From positions 4,836,001 through 4,900,000 of the forward strand of contig NZ_CP159508.1 of NCBI RefSeq assembly GCF_051131155.1: a stretch of 64,000 bases of DNA, written 5' to 3'. Source of the stretch: Pseudanabaena minima. Its GTDB lineage: Bacteria; Cyanobacteriota; Cyanobacteriia; Pseudanabaenales; Pseudanabaenaceae. The translations under genes and the position numbers were made by a program. The number at the start of each line of letters is the position of its first letter. The stretch's first letter is position 1. Shown in pieces: positions 57,596 through 64,000 of the stretch. The notes under the pieces are model-generated. The model saw only the letters and a list, made by a program, of their open reading frames with translations, had not been told where the DNA came from and ran no database searches.

Positions 57596-57625
57596 AAAAG
57601 CGGTGTATTACACCGCTTTTTTATG
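57591..57625. terminator. Bidirectional terminator between Uma2 and DegT genes
   Basis: CATAAAAAAGCGGTGTA and complement with a TT loop; A- and T-runs flank the GC stem, giving a classic intrinsic terminator for both strands. It contains the TAA of the Uma2 gene. Confidence 0.92.
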
Positions 57626-57633
57626 ATTTGAGA

Positions 57634-58746
57634 TTATTTGAGGATGTCTTTTAACGTACTGACGACTCGCTCCTGTTGCTCTGCGGCTAGTTCAGGAAAC
57701 ATCGGTAAAGATAGTACGCGATCGCAGATATCTTCGGTAACTAGGAAATCACATTTTTTATAGCCAAGATGTTTGTAGACCGATTGCAAATGTAGAGGCA
57801 AAGGATAGTAAATCATCGTGATGATGTTTTGTTCTCGCAATTGTGTCTGTACATAATCGCGTTTGCCTGCACCGATGCAAACTGTATATTGATTCCAGAC
57901 GCTGCCCGTGCAATGGTGAGGAGTTACAAGATTGGGAATATTTGCATCTTTGAGCAGAGCTGTATAGCGATCGCTAATTTCGCGACGTTGAGCATTCCAC
58001 TTGTCGAGATAGGGCAATTTCACTTGCAAGAGAGCCGCCTGTAAAGAATCCAGACGCGAGTTCATGCCGATATATTCGTGGTAATAGCGCTTAGGACTAC
58101 CATGTTCACGCAAAATTTTTAATTTCTCAGCAACTTCAGCGCTTTTAGTGGTCATCATGCCACCATCGCCACAGCCACCGAGATTTTTGGTTGGATAAAA
58201 ACTAAAACAACCGACATCCCCAATATTTCCTACTTTCTGACCGTTGAAAGTTGCACCTGTTGCTTGAGCGCAGTCTTCGATCACATAAAGATGATGCTTT
58301 TGGGCGATCGCCATCAACCTTGTCATATCAACGGATCGTCCAAACAAATGCACGGGCATGATTGCTTTGGTGCGATCGGTGATGGCGGCTTCGATGAGAT
58401 CCATATTGATATTGAAACTATGTGCTTCTATATCCACAAATACTGGTTTTGCCCCAGTCATGCTGATCGTTTCCGCACTCGCAAAAAAAGTAAATGGTGA
58501 AGTAATTACTTCATCGCCCTCCCCAATATCCAAGGCTCGCATTGCTAAATACAAAGCATCAGTACCTGAGTTGCAAGCAACACCATGGTGAGAGCCAATA
58601 TAATTGGCAAACTCAGTCTCAAATTGACTTACAGTCTGTCCGCCAATGTATTGCCCTGATGCTAGTACTTCTAAGGCAGCTTTGTTGAGGCGATCGCCAA
58701 TTTGTTGATACTGCTGCGATACATCAAAGGGAGGAATTTTATTCAC
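57634..58746 (-). CDS. DegT/DnrJ/EryC1/StrS-family aminotransferase
   Basis: 370 aa from a GTG start preceded by GGAGG-like sequence. PLP-enzyme features: GVACNSGTDALYLAMRAL (cofactor phosphate loop), VIEDCAQATGA with the pyridine-pairing Asp, and the Schiff-base lysine in FSFYPTKNLGGCGDGG. Transfers amino groups to nucleotide-linked keto sugars, for surface polysaccharide or O-antigen synthesis. The cupin gene 93 bases upstream on the same strand resembles a mannose-isomerase/GDP-mannose domain, so a nucleotide-sugar context is plausible. Confidence 0.93.
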   Translation of the reverse strand: MNKIPPFDVSQQYQQIGDRLNKAALEVLASGQYIGGQTVSQFETEFANYIGSHHGVACNSGTDALYLAMRALDIGEGDEVITSPFTFFASAETISMTGAKPVFVDIEAHSFNINMDLIEAAITDRTKAIMPVHLFGRSVDMTRLMAIAQKHHLYVIEDCAQATGATFNGQKVGNIGDVGCFSFYPTKNLGGCGDGGMMTTKSAEVAEKLKILREHGSPKRYYHEYIGMNSRLDSLQAALLQVKLPYLDKWNAQRREISDRYTALLKDANIPNLVTPHHCTGSVWNQYTVCIGAGKRDYVQTQLREQNIITMIYYPLPLHLQSVYKHLGYKKCDFLVTEDICDRVLSLPMFPELAAEQQERVVSTLKDILK

Positions 58747-58812
58747 GTTGAAACGATTCTAGATTGCCTCAACTATTTTAAACGCGATCGCCATTGCTTG
58801 ATATCAAAAAAG

Positions 58813-58834
58813 ACAAGGGGCTTAAGCCCCTTGT
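58813..58834. terminator. Short hairpin between cupin and DegT genes
   Basis: ACAAGGGGCTTAAGCCCCTTGT, a perfect 22-base palindrome, 5 bases after the cupin stop (minus strand). Confidence 0.8.
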
Positions 58835-58839
58835 TGTAA

Positions 58840-59265
58840 TTATTTCTTTTCGTGACGGGCGTAGTCATCTTGGAAGCGAATAATGTCGTCTTCACCCAAG
58901 TACTCACCATTCTGTACCTCGATTAAGATCAAAGGTATTACCCCCGGATTTTCTAGGCGGTGCGCTGTACATTTGGGGACATAGGTGGATTGGTTGGTGC
59001 TAATCATCGTCTCTTGGTCGCCACAGGTTACCTTAGCCGTACCTGAAACCACAATCCAATGTTCGCTGCGATGGTGGTGCATTTGTAAACTTAGGCGATG
59101 CCCTGATTTCACCTCAATACGCTTGATTTTGTAACCTCGTCCTTCTTCGAGTGTGGTAAAAGAACCCCAAGGACGTTCCACAGTTGGACCATGACTATTT
59201 AGTGAATCCCCATTTAAATTTGCAATGCTGGCGATCGCTGAAGGAGCTTCTTTTACTGGTGACAT
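58840..59265 (-). CDS. Cupin protein of the mannose-6-phosphate isomerase type II kind
   Basis: 141 aa, ATG start. ERPWGSFTTLEEGRGYKIKR, then LSLQMHHHRSEHWIVVSGTA with metal-binding His residues, VTCGDQETMI, and AHRLENPGVIPLILIEVQNG match the C-terminal isomerase domain of bifunctional GMP/PMI proteins, here as a stand-alone protein. It interconverts fructose-6-P and mannose-6-P for GDP-mannose (family knowledge). It precedes the DegT aminotransferase on the same strand. Confidence 0.9.
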   Translation of the reverse strand: MSPVKEAPSAIASIANLNGDSLNSHGPTVERPWGSFTTLEEGRGYKIKRIEVKSGHRLSLQMHHHRSEHWIVVSGTAKVTCGDQETMISTNQSTYVPKCTAHRLENPGVIPLILIEVQNGEYLGEDDIIRFQDDYARHEKK

Positions 59266-59349
59266 AACTGCATTTTAGAAAGCTGGTTGGTTATTAGGAT
59301 AACATTAAGCCCAAGAATCGCGATTGAATTTTATTAGGTTAGATGAGTT

Positions 59350-59925
59350 ATGTCAGAATTCTTGCGTGTGGGATGTCCTGCTCCAGATTTTGAGGCTGAT
59401 GCTGTAGTTGATCAGGAATTTACAAAAATTAAGCTTTCTAGTTACCAAAAAAATCAAAAAAACAAATATGTTGTTTTGTTTTTTTATCCTCTAGACTTCA
59501 CTTTTGTTTGCCCCACGGAAGTAATTGCCTTTAGCGATCGCTATGAAGAATTTGCCAAGCTAAACACGGAAGTAATTGGTATTTCTGTGGATAGTCAATA
59601 CGCGCATTTAGCTTGGATTCAAACACCGCTTGCGGATGGTGGGTTAGGTGGTGATATTAAATGTCCGCTTGTTTCGGATTTGACCAAGGCGATCGCCTCA
59701 TCTTTTAATGTGCTTGATCCTGTTGCAGGTACAGCTTTACGCGGTTTGTTTATCATTGATAAAGTTGGTATCGTGCAACATGCCACCATTAATAACCTTG
59801 CCTTTGGACGTAGTATTGACGAGACCCTGCGGACTCTTAAAGCGATTCAACATACTCAGAGTCATGACAATGAAGTTTGTCCTGTAGATTGGCAAGAAGG
59901 TATGGCGACCATCATAGTTAAATAA
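59350..59925 (+). CDS. 2-Cys peroxiredoxin
   Basis: 191 aa, ATG start. The peroxidatic Cys is in FYPLDFTFVCPTEVIAFS and the resolving Cys in NEVCPVDWQEG near the C-terminus, typical of the AhpC/Prx1 subfamily. The GGLGG and YF-type motifs that sensitise eukaryotic Prx to over-oxidation: GGLGG is present (ADGGLGGDIKC), but the C-terminus ends IIVK without YF. It reduces peroxides with thioredoxin as donor. Divergently transcribed from the cupin gene. Confidence 0.96.
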   Translation: MSEFLRVGCPAPDFEADAVVDQEFTKIKLSSYQKNQKNKYVVLFFYPLDFTFVCPTEVIAFSDRYEEFAKLNTEVIGISVDSQYAHLAWIQTPLADGGLGGDIKCPLVSDLTKAIASSFNVLDPVAGTALRGLFIIDKVGIVQHATINNLAFGRSIDETLRTLKAIQHTQSHDNEVCPVDWQEGMATIIVK

Positions 59926-60176
59926 CAGGCACACACACAGTATTATCTTTGTAAAAGATAATTATTTAACTTTGGTTAACTACAGTTTAACTTTGGTTAA
60001 CTACAGTACAAAACATACTTACCAGATCGGTTAGATTTTTTATAGCAATTTCCGAGCAAACTAACTACAAAAATTTTTATAAAAATGTATCTCTGCAACA
60101 ATTTTATAAAAATCTTTGGTTAAAGCTTGAGCGTAAAGCGCCGTAATCAAAAACATAAGTTGCATAACTCATCTTG
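59926..60176. other. Intergenic region with 21-base tandem repeat and a dispersed hairpin element
   Basis: TTTAACTTTGGTTAACTACAG occurs twice in direct succession (about 59965-60006). The stretch 60043-60150 (AGCAATTTCCGAGCAAACTA, then an imperfect AATTTTTATAAAA hairpin, TTTGGTT and GAGCGTAAAGCGCCG) is a diverged copy of the element at 10362-10470. Confidence 0.65.
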
Positions 60177-60821
60177 ATGGGGGAACCAAGTAAAGCAATG
60201 GCAGAACCAAAAAAAGCTGTTTTAATGATGCACACTGATCAAGCACAAGGGGAATTGTGGCAGACAGCTTTGGTAACTCAGCAATTGGATGTAATTTGGG
60301 AAAATACTTCCTTAGACTTAGTGCAGTATTTGGAAAAATGCGATCGCCAAAAATTGCCAGATTTGTTAATTATGGACATGGCGATCAAAAGTCCCAGTTC
60401 GGAGACATTGCAATCATCATCGGTTTGTCAATGGATTGCTAAGCAACAGGCTGCGACCAAAGTTGTTTTATTCAACCCTAGACAAGAAAAAATCAAAGAC
60501 ATTGAACATAGTTGGGCATTGAGACGTGGGGCATCTGATGTATTGCCGCGCCTATCACCTGAAAACTTAATGGCTGAAGTTGCCAGAGTGACAGCTTTGA
60601 TCGGATGTTCGTTGATTTCACAGCCCTTAGAAAAAATTGCTAAAAGCTTGGGTGCTAGCACTGGAGCTACACAAGCTAAAGTGAGTGAGGTAGCGTTCAT
60701 ATCAGAAGTTGAGGCACTTAAAACTAGTTCAAAATCTGAAACTAAAAACAATTCTAAAACTAATCAAAAGTCTGATGGTGGGGAAGTAGTTATGTATCGA
60801 GGTGTAAGAATTAGGCGATAA
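60177..60821 (+). CDS. Receiver-like protein with C-terminal YRGV motif
   Basis: 214 aa from the ATG at 60177 (alternatives TTG 60174, ATG 60198). Residues about 12-135 follow a response-regulator fold: AVLMMHTDQAQGELWQTAL, PDLLIMDMAIKSP in the phospho-acceptor position, TKVVLFNPRQEKI and LRRGASDVLPRLSPENLMAE. The N-terminal acidic pair and the switch lysine are not convincing, so phosphorylation is doubtful. A Ser/Lys-rich linker (KTSSKSETKNNSKTNQKSDG) leads to VMYRGVRIRR, similar to the short YRG motif of DUF4278 proteins of cyanobacteria. Function unknown. Confidence 0.68.
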   Translation: MGEPSKAMAEPKKAVLMMHTDQAQGELWQTALVTQQLDVIWENTSLDLVQYLEKCDRQKLPDLLIMDMAIKSPSSETLQSSSVCQWIAKQQAATKVVLFNPRQEKIKDIEHSWALRRGASDVLPRLSPENLMAEVARVTALIGCSLISQPLEKIAKSLGASTGATQAKVSEVAFISEVEALKTSSKSETKNNSKTNQKSDGGEVVMYRGVRIRR

Positions 60822-60830
60822 AATCATCAT

Positions 60831-61727
60831 ATGCCTAGCAATTTACATCCGCAAAACTCACAGGAAGATCAAGACTTTATATTGTTTGCCCAGCATGGTT
60901 GGGCAGATACCTGTCATGATATTGCTCAGTTAGCCCGATCTCTCGCGAACTCAAACACAATTATCTATACCCCAGATCTAGGCTGGATTAATACTTGGCT
61001 AGAGATTGCTCCTTTAATTAATAAAGTTGAAAAAGTAGCTCTAGAGGCGATCGCCAAATATCCTCAATTACCTTGGCGCATTGTCGCCCATTCGATGGGT
61101 GGGCTAATCTGGCTAGAGGTTTTAAATCGTCACCCTGAATGGCTTCCAAAAGTCCATAGCCTCTGTCTAGTCGCGTCACCCATCGGCGGCTCCGATCTTG
61201 GCAGATTATTTGATCCATTTCGTTGGTTCCCCTTGATGGCGCGTGACCTTGGCACAAATCGTCGCCTCATTGCCGAAGCGATCGCCTCAAAAATTCCTAC
61301 GCTTTCTGTTGTTGGTGATATTGGTCATAACACTGATGGCACAGTACCTGTGGGCTGTTCTCAGTTTGCCCATGCTAGTTTTGTCCGTCTAGATAACATT
61401 CGTCATGCCCCTCTTAAAAATCATCCGAGAGTTGCTGAGGCTGTGCGTCAGTTTTGGGAAAATCCTATAATTGCACCAATCCAAACTGATGCTGCATCAC
61501 AGTTAATCTCTAAACTGCGATCGCTTGATCTTACCGAAACTGATAATCAAAATTTTGCTAAGGCAGAGCTAATCCAGACTGGTTTAGAAGAGACAAAACT
61601 TTGGGTTTGGGAAAATGCCTTACAAGTTATGCATGTGTTTGTCAGTGTGGGCGATCACTGTGTTTATAGTGCTTATGCTAGTTGGCAAGCCAAAGGAAAA
61701 TTTGTCACAATGCTCAAAACTCTGTGA
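60831..61727 (+). CDS. Lipase-like alpha/beta hydrolase
   Basis: 298 aa, ATG 9 bases after the stop of the receiver-like gene, so co-transcribed. FAQHGWADTCHDIAQLARSL, the elbow IVAHSMGGLIWLEVL with catalytic Ser, VVGDIGHNTDGTVPV for the acid and NIRHAPLKNHPRV for the histidine complete the triad. The C-terminal 70 residues (LDLTETDNQNFAKAELIQTG, VWENALQVMHVFVSVGD) are outside the core fold. The substrate is unknown. Confidence 0.85.
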   Translation: MPSNLHPQNSQEDQDFILFAQHGWADTCHDIAQLARSLANSNTIIYTPDLGWINTWLEIAPLINKVEKVALEAIAKYPQLPWRIVAHSMGGLIWLEVLNRHPEWLPKVHSLCLVASPIGGSDLGRLFDPFRWFPLMARDLGTNRRLIAEAIASKIPTLSVVGDIGHNTDGTVPVGCSQFAHASFVRLDNIRHAPLKNHPRVAEAVRQFWENPIIAPIQTDAASQLISKLRSLDLTETDNQNFAKAELIQTGLEETKLWVWENALQVMHVFVSVGDHCVYSAYASWQAKGKFVTMLKTL

Positions 61728-61744
61728 GATAAGCTTTGTTCATA

Positions 61745-62584
61745 TCACAAAGTTTTAGGTTTGATTTCTTCGATTAATTTCAAGATTACGCGGCTATCCT
61801 CGGCATAGGGAACTTGTTGCAAATAGTTTTCGAGATCGATTCTTGCTTCAGTAAACCGATCTAACTGATAGCAAATTAAACCACGATCGCGCCATTGGGT
61901 TGGTACATCGGGATTGAGCATGAGCGATCGCTCGATGGCGGCTAATGCTTTGTCGGGTTCACGGCGGCGGAGATAGATCAATTTTAAATTAGTGAGTAAC
62001 CGATCTAAAATGCGTCGAATACTAACAGGTTCAAGATATTCAGGCTGAAGCGGGATCTCATAGCCATATAGCTGTGTCAACTTGGCGGCACAGTCTTCAG
62101 GAAATAAAATTTCGCCCTTATTGTAGGGATCAATGAAAATCTCTAGATCAGGATGCCGAGGACGAATAATAAAATGGGCTGGGAAACTAATTCCATCCAT
62201 CGGAAATCCAAGGCGATCGCTAATCACCATATAAACCAGTGATAGCGACAGAGGAATACCTAAACGACGCTCTAAAACATCGGTGATGAAACTATTACGG
62301 GGATCGTAATAATCGCTGTCATTGCCACGAAAACCTTGTTTGGCAAATAAATATTGATTAATTTCCTGCACTACCTTGAGTGGGTAATGAATTTGGGCAA
62401 TTCGTGGTTGCAGATCAGCAACCATGCGATCAAAAATTTCCCGATAATGTTCGAGATCCATACGCGGATACTCTTCCCATGTGATCGCCAATGCACCTTC
62501 GAGCAAATGGTCTATCGACATGTCTGGATCAGGTGTGTGGGCAATTTGCCAAAACTTTTGCCTCGCTGGGGAAAGAGTCAACAC
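61745..62584 (-). CDS. SirB1/transglutaminase-like protein with TPR
   Basis: 279 aa from a GTG start. Residues 30-200: SirB1 N-terminal transglutaminase-like fold, IHYPLKVVQEINQYLFAKQG, YYDPRNSFITDVLERRLGIP and GISFPAHFIIRPRH. C-terminal TPR pair (about 205-270): REPDKALAAIERSLMLNPD, YQLDRFTEARIDLENYLQQV. The Cys of classical transglutaminases is absent at the expected place, so the domain is probably non-enzymatic, as in many SirB1 family members. Common conserved protein in cyanobacteria. Confidence 0.85.
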   Translation of the reverse strand: MLTLSPARQKFWQIAHTPDPDMSIDHLLEGALAITWEEYPRMDLEHYREIFDRMVADLQPRIAQIHYPLKVVQEINQYLFAKQGFRGNDSDYYDPRNSFITDVLERRLGIPLSLSLVYMVISDRLGFPMDGISFPAHFIIRPRHPDLEIFIDPYNKGEILFPEDCAAKLTQLYGYEIPLQPEYLEPVSIRRILDRLLTNLKLIYLRRREPDKALAAIERSLMLNPDVPTQWRDRGLICYQLDRFTEARIDLENYLQQVPYAEDSRVILKLIEEIKPKTL

Positions 62585-62608
62585 AGTATTTGCCTTTTAC
62601 TCAATTGG

Positions 62609-62643
62609 TAATTATGCACCGCGCTTAGCGCGGTGCATAATTA
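62609..62643. repeat. 35-bp perfect hairpin
   Basis: TAATTATGCACCGCGC and complement around TTA. It lies between the acidic HTH gene and the SirB1-like gene, both minus strand, 6 bases after the stop of the former. Confidence 0.85.
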
Positions 62644-62649
62644 TATCTT

Positions 62650-63498
62650 CTAATTTAATGTGTATACCTGTCCGCTAAACAGAATGCGGGTAATGCCCTT
62701 TTGGACAAGTTTGGGACGGGTAATATGAATCAAATCGCTAGGAAACTTAATCACACGCTGATTGTGATGAGAAAATCGCCTTGCCACTCGATGATTATCA
62801 AAAATGGGAATTGTTTTTGACAGTGACTCCTCAGGTGGAATTGCACCGAGATCTTTAAAATCCTTGAGGGGACGAGTAATAATTTCGGCAATGCGATCCA
62901 CGACGATATAGCAAATTAAAGGTAAATCAGCTCTGTCTAGGGGCAAGATTTCAAGGTGATCGCTGAGACTATGACCGCCACTGAGGTCTGCAAACATTGG
63001 CAAGCCAGAGTCAGCATCTTCATCGGTGAAGTCTTCATCTAGTTCATCCTCATCTAGCTCAAGATTATCTTCATCAACTAAGTCATCTTCGTCATCATCC
63101 TCAAGATCTTCGTCGTCAAGTTCGCTTTCTCCAATATTCAGGGTTTCATCTAGATTTTCATCCATCGCGATCGCCGTTTCATCACCTTGGTCAAAATTTG
63201 GTTCACAATCATGGTTACTAGCTTCAGGCGTTAGTGGCAAATCGTCAGGGATCAAAGCAAGCTGATTTACCTGAAAACCGCCCATATCGTAATTGAGCCG
63301 CGATCCTCTTTTTCCTTCAGCCTTTTTTTGACCTACCAATTGTCGATACTCCTCAGCAGGAATTAGCTCTTGTAGCAGTCGCAAGACCGTACTCGTACTA
63401 ATGCCAAACTGCTTCGCCAGTTGAGTCGTGGTTGCATCAGACTCACGATAGAGGCGAAGTATTTCTTGTTTATCATCCAGCGCAAGTTTAACAGCCAT
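62650..63498 (-). CDS. HTH protein with long acidic linker
   Basis: 282 aa from the ATG at 63498. N-terminal HTH (about 5-50): DDKQEILRLYRESDATTTQL, AKQFGISTSTVLRLLQELI, like transposase or resolvase-type HTH. Middle (about 105-170): a run of Asp/Glu (LDDEDLEDDDEDDLVDEDNL). C-terminal 100 residues: ICYIVVDRIAEIITRPLKDF, then ITRPKLVQKGITRILFSGQV, a conserved-looking alpha/beta region. It is not a transposase because no catalytic domain remains. Its gene is a single-copy type found across cyanobacteria, to my impression, but no function is known. Confidence 0.68.
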   Translation of the reverse strand: MAVKLALDDKQEILRLYRESDATTTQLAKQFGISTSTVLRLLQELIPAEEYRQLVGQKKAEGKRGSRLNYDMGGFQVNQLALIPDDLPLTPEASNHDCEPNFDQGDETAIAMDENLDETLNIGESELDDEDLEDDDEDDLVDEDNLELDEDELDEDFTDEDADSGLPMFADLSGGHSLSDHLEILPLDRADLPLICYIVVDRIAEIITRPLKDFKDLGAIPPEESLSKTIPIFDNHRVARRFSHHNQRVIKFPSDLIHITRPKLVQKGITRILFSGQVYTLN

Positions 63499-63658
63499 TG
63501 ATTTGGGATACCCCGAAACCACATCTACGAACCAATCAATATCTTAACGCTTGAGCGTATGGGTTAGAGTTTTAATAAGTAAACTATTTGCAAAACTATT
63601 TGCTGAAAGTGTAAATCAATAAAGTAAATTAAAATTTCAAGCCTAGTAAAGTAAGTAG

Positions 63659-64000
63659 CTAAGCAAAATTAATTACATAATTTGAGCCAAAGTCTCGAAG
63701 AACCTTTTCAACATAAGAGACTAAGGAATCCCAAGATTCATAAGCATTGAGCTCAATCCACTCATACTTCATGAAACGCCACAAAATTTCAATCAAGTTT
63801 AATTGGGGACTATAAGGAGGTAACTGGAAAATCTCAACTTGCTGTTTCTTCCACTGTTCTAACTTCTCTTGAATCGTTTGACTGGTGTGAATAGAGGCTT
63901 GATCCATAACAATCAAACAATCACAGTTGGCTTGCTAGATTGACGAGCAAAGTCATCAATACAAGCGAGAATGACTGTACTGGTGATACTGCATTCAAAA
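63659..64000 (-). pseudogene. IS630-type transposase fragment with 8-bp duplication frameshift, cut by window edge
   Basis: C-terminal part of a DDE transposase: VMDQASIHTSQTIQEKLEQW (second Asp), LPPYSPQLNLIEILWRFMKY (final Glu). On the minus strand the frame upstream reads ITSTVILACIDDFARQSSKP then TVIV and is thrown out of frame by a duplicated 8-mer TGATTGTT (63908-63923 on plus as AACAATCA twice). Removing one copy restores PTVIVMDQASIH. The 5-prime part lies beyond the window. IS630 ends and TA target were not resolved. Confidence 0.85.

Noticed and set aside
59965..60006. Tandem 21-mers as replication iterons
   Set aside because: Only two copies, no DnaA boxes or replication gene beside them.
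63026..63265. Polyserine frame on the plus strand
   Set aside because: Antisense of the poly-acidic linker of the HTH protein; composition artefact.
1..64000. CRISPR array, rRNA or tRNA genes
   Set aside because: No regularly spaced direct repeats, no rRNA-like stretches and no tRNA-type T-loop/acceptor pairs were recognised by eye; small tRNAs could still be missed.

Overview
The window reads as a cyanobacterial chromosome segment. The octamer GCGATCGC is scattered through most genes. Phosphoribulokinase is present with both regulatory cysteine pairs. There is a cyanobacteriochrome-type GAF domain, a FeS-type APS reductase, an NrtR-like Nudix regulator and several Uma2/DUF29/HepT-MntA families that are abundant in cyanobacteria. 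A filamentous non-heterocystous lineage such as Pseudanabaena is my guess only. No rRNA, tRNA or CRISPR array was recognised. Intergenic DNA is unusually rich in perfect inverted repeats with a GGCGC/GCGCC core; I list about 35 hairpins, many of which contain the stop codon of an adjacent gene.

Layout. 1-8.0 kb: a signalling block of four tandem genes. These are the end of a hybrid kinase, a REC-kinase, a 1208-aa CBS-PAS-PAS-GAF-GAF hybrid kinase whose first GAF carries both cyanobacteriochrome cysteines, and a REC-GGDEF-EAL protein, suggesting light input to cyclic-di-GMP. 8-24 kb: mainly housekeeping genes (phosphoketolase-like enzyme, two unannotated 30-aa membrane proteins, sulfite-oxidase-like protein, DUF721/DciA-like protein, ATPase, phosphoribulokinase, beta-propeller lipid-exported protein, creatininase-family amidohydrolase, desaturase plus MetX-like hydrolase, type III glutamine synthetase).

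23.6-43.4 kb is the accessory part. It holds a two-gene methylase/nuclease pair, an Ada/MGMT gene, and a lipase-toxin cassette bounded by a second diverged 336-bp piece of the ada gene. That piece is fused to a broken relE-like toxin gene which itself carries an inserted hairpin element. Next come a DUF4157 (HELTH) protein sharing its N-terminus with the lipase, a LysR/PfpI/dehydrogenase unit, nicotinate phosphoribosyltransferase, MazEF, a TacA antitoxin with a nonsense-mutated TacT toxin, a hypothetical pair, an ATPase-TOPRIM pair that looks like a defence system, and HepT-MntA flanked by a perfect 35-bp direct repeat.

43.4-64 kb returns to core functions: nadD-nrtR, APS reductase, hydrolases, a 2OG-oxygenase-like protein, plsX-fabH, an SPFH protein, an amino-acid binding lipoprotein, a catalytically degenerate P-type ATPase, DegT aminotransferase, cupin, 2-Cys peroxiredoxin, a SirB1-type protein and an acidic HTH protein. 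The right edge is a frameshifted IS630-type transposase. All family calls come from motifs read by eye; no database search was run.
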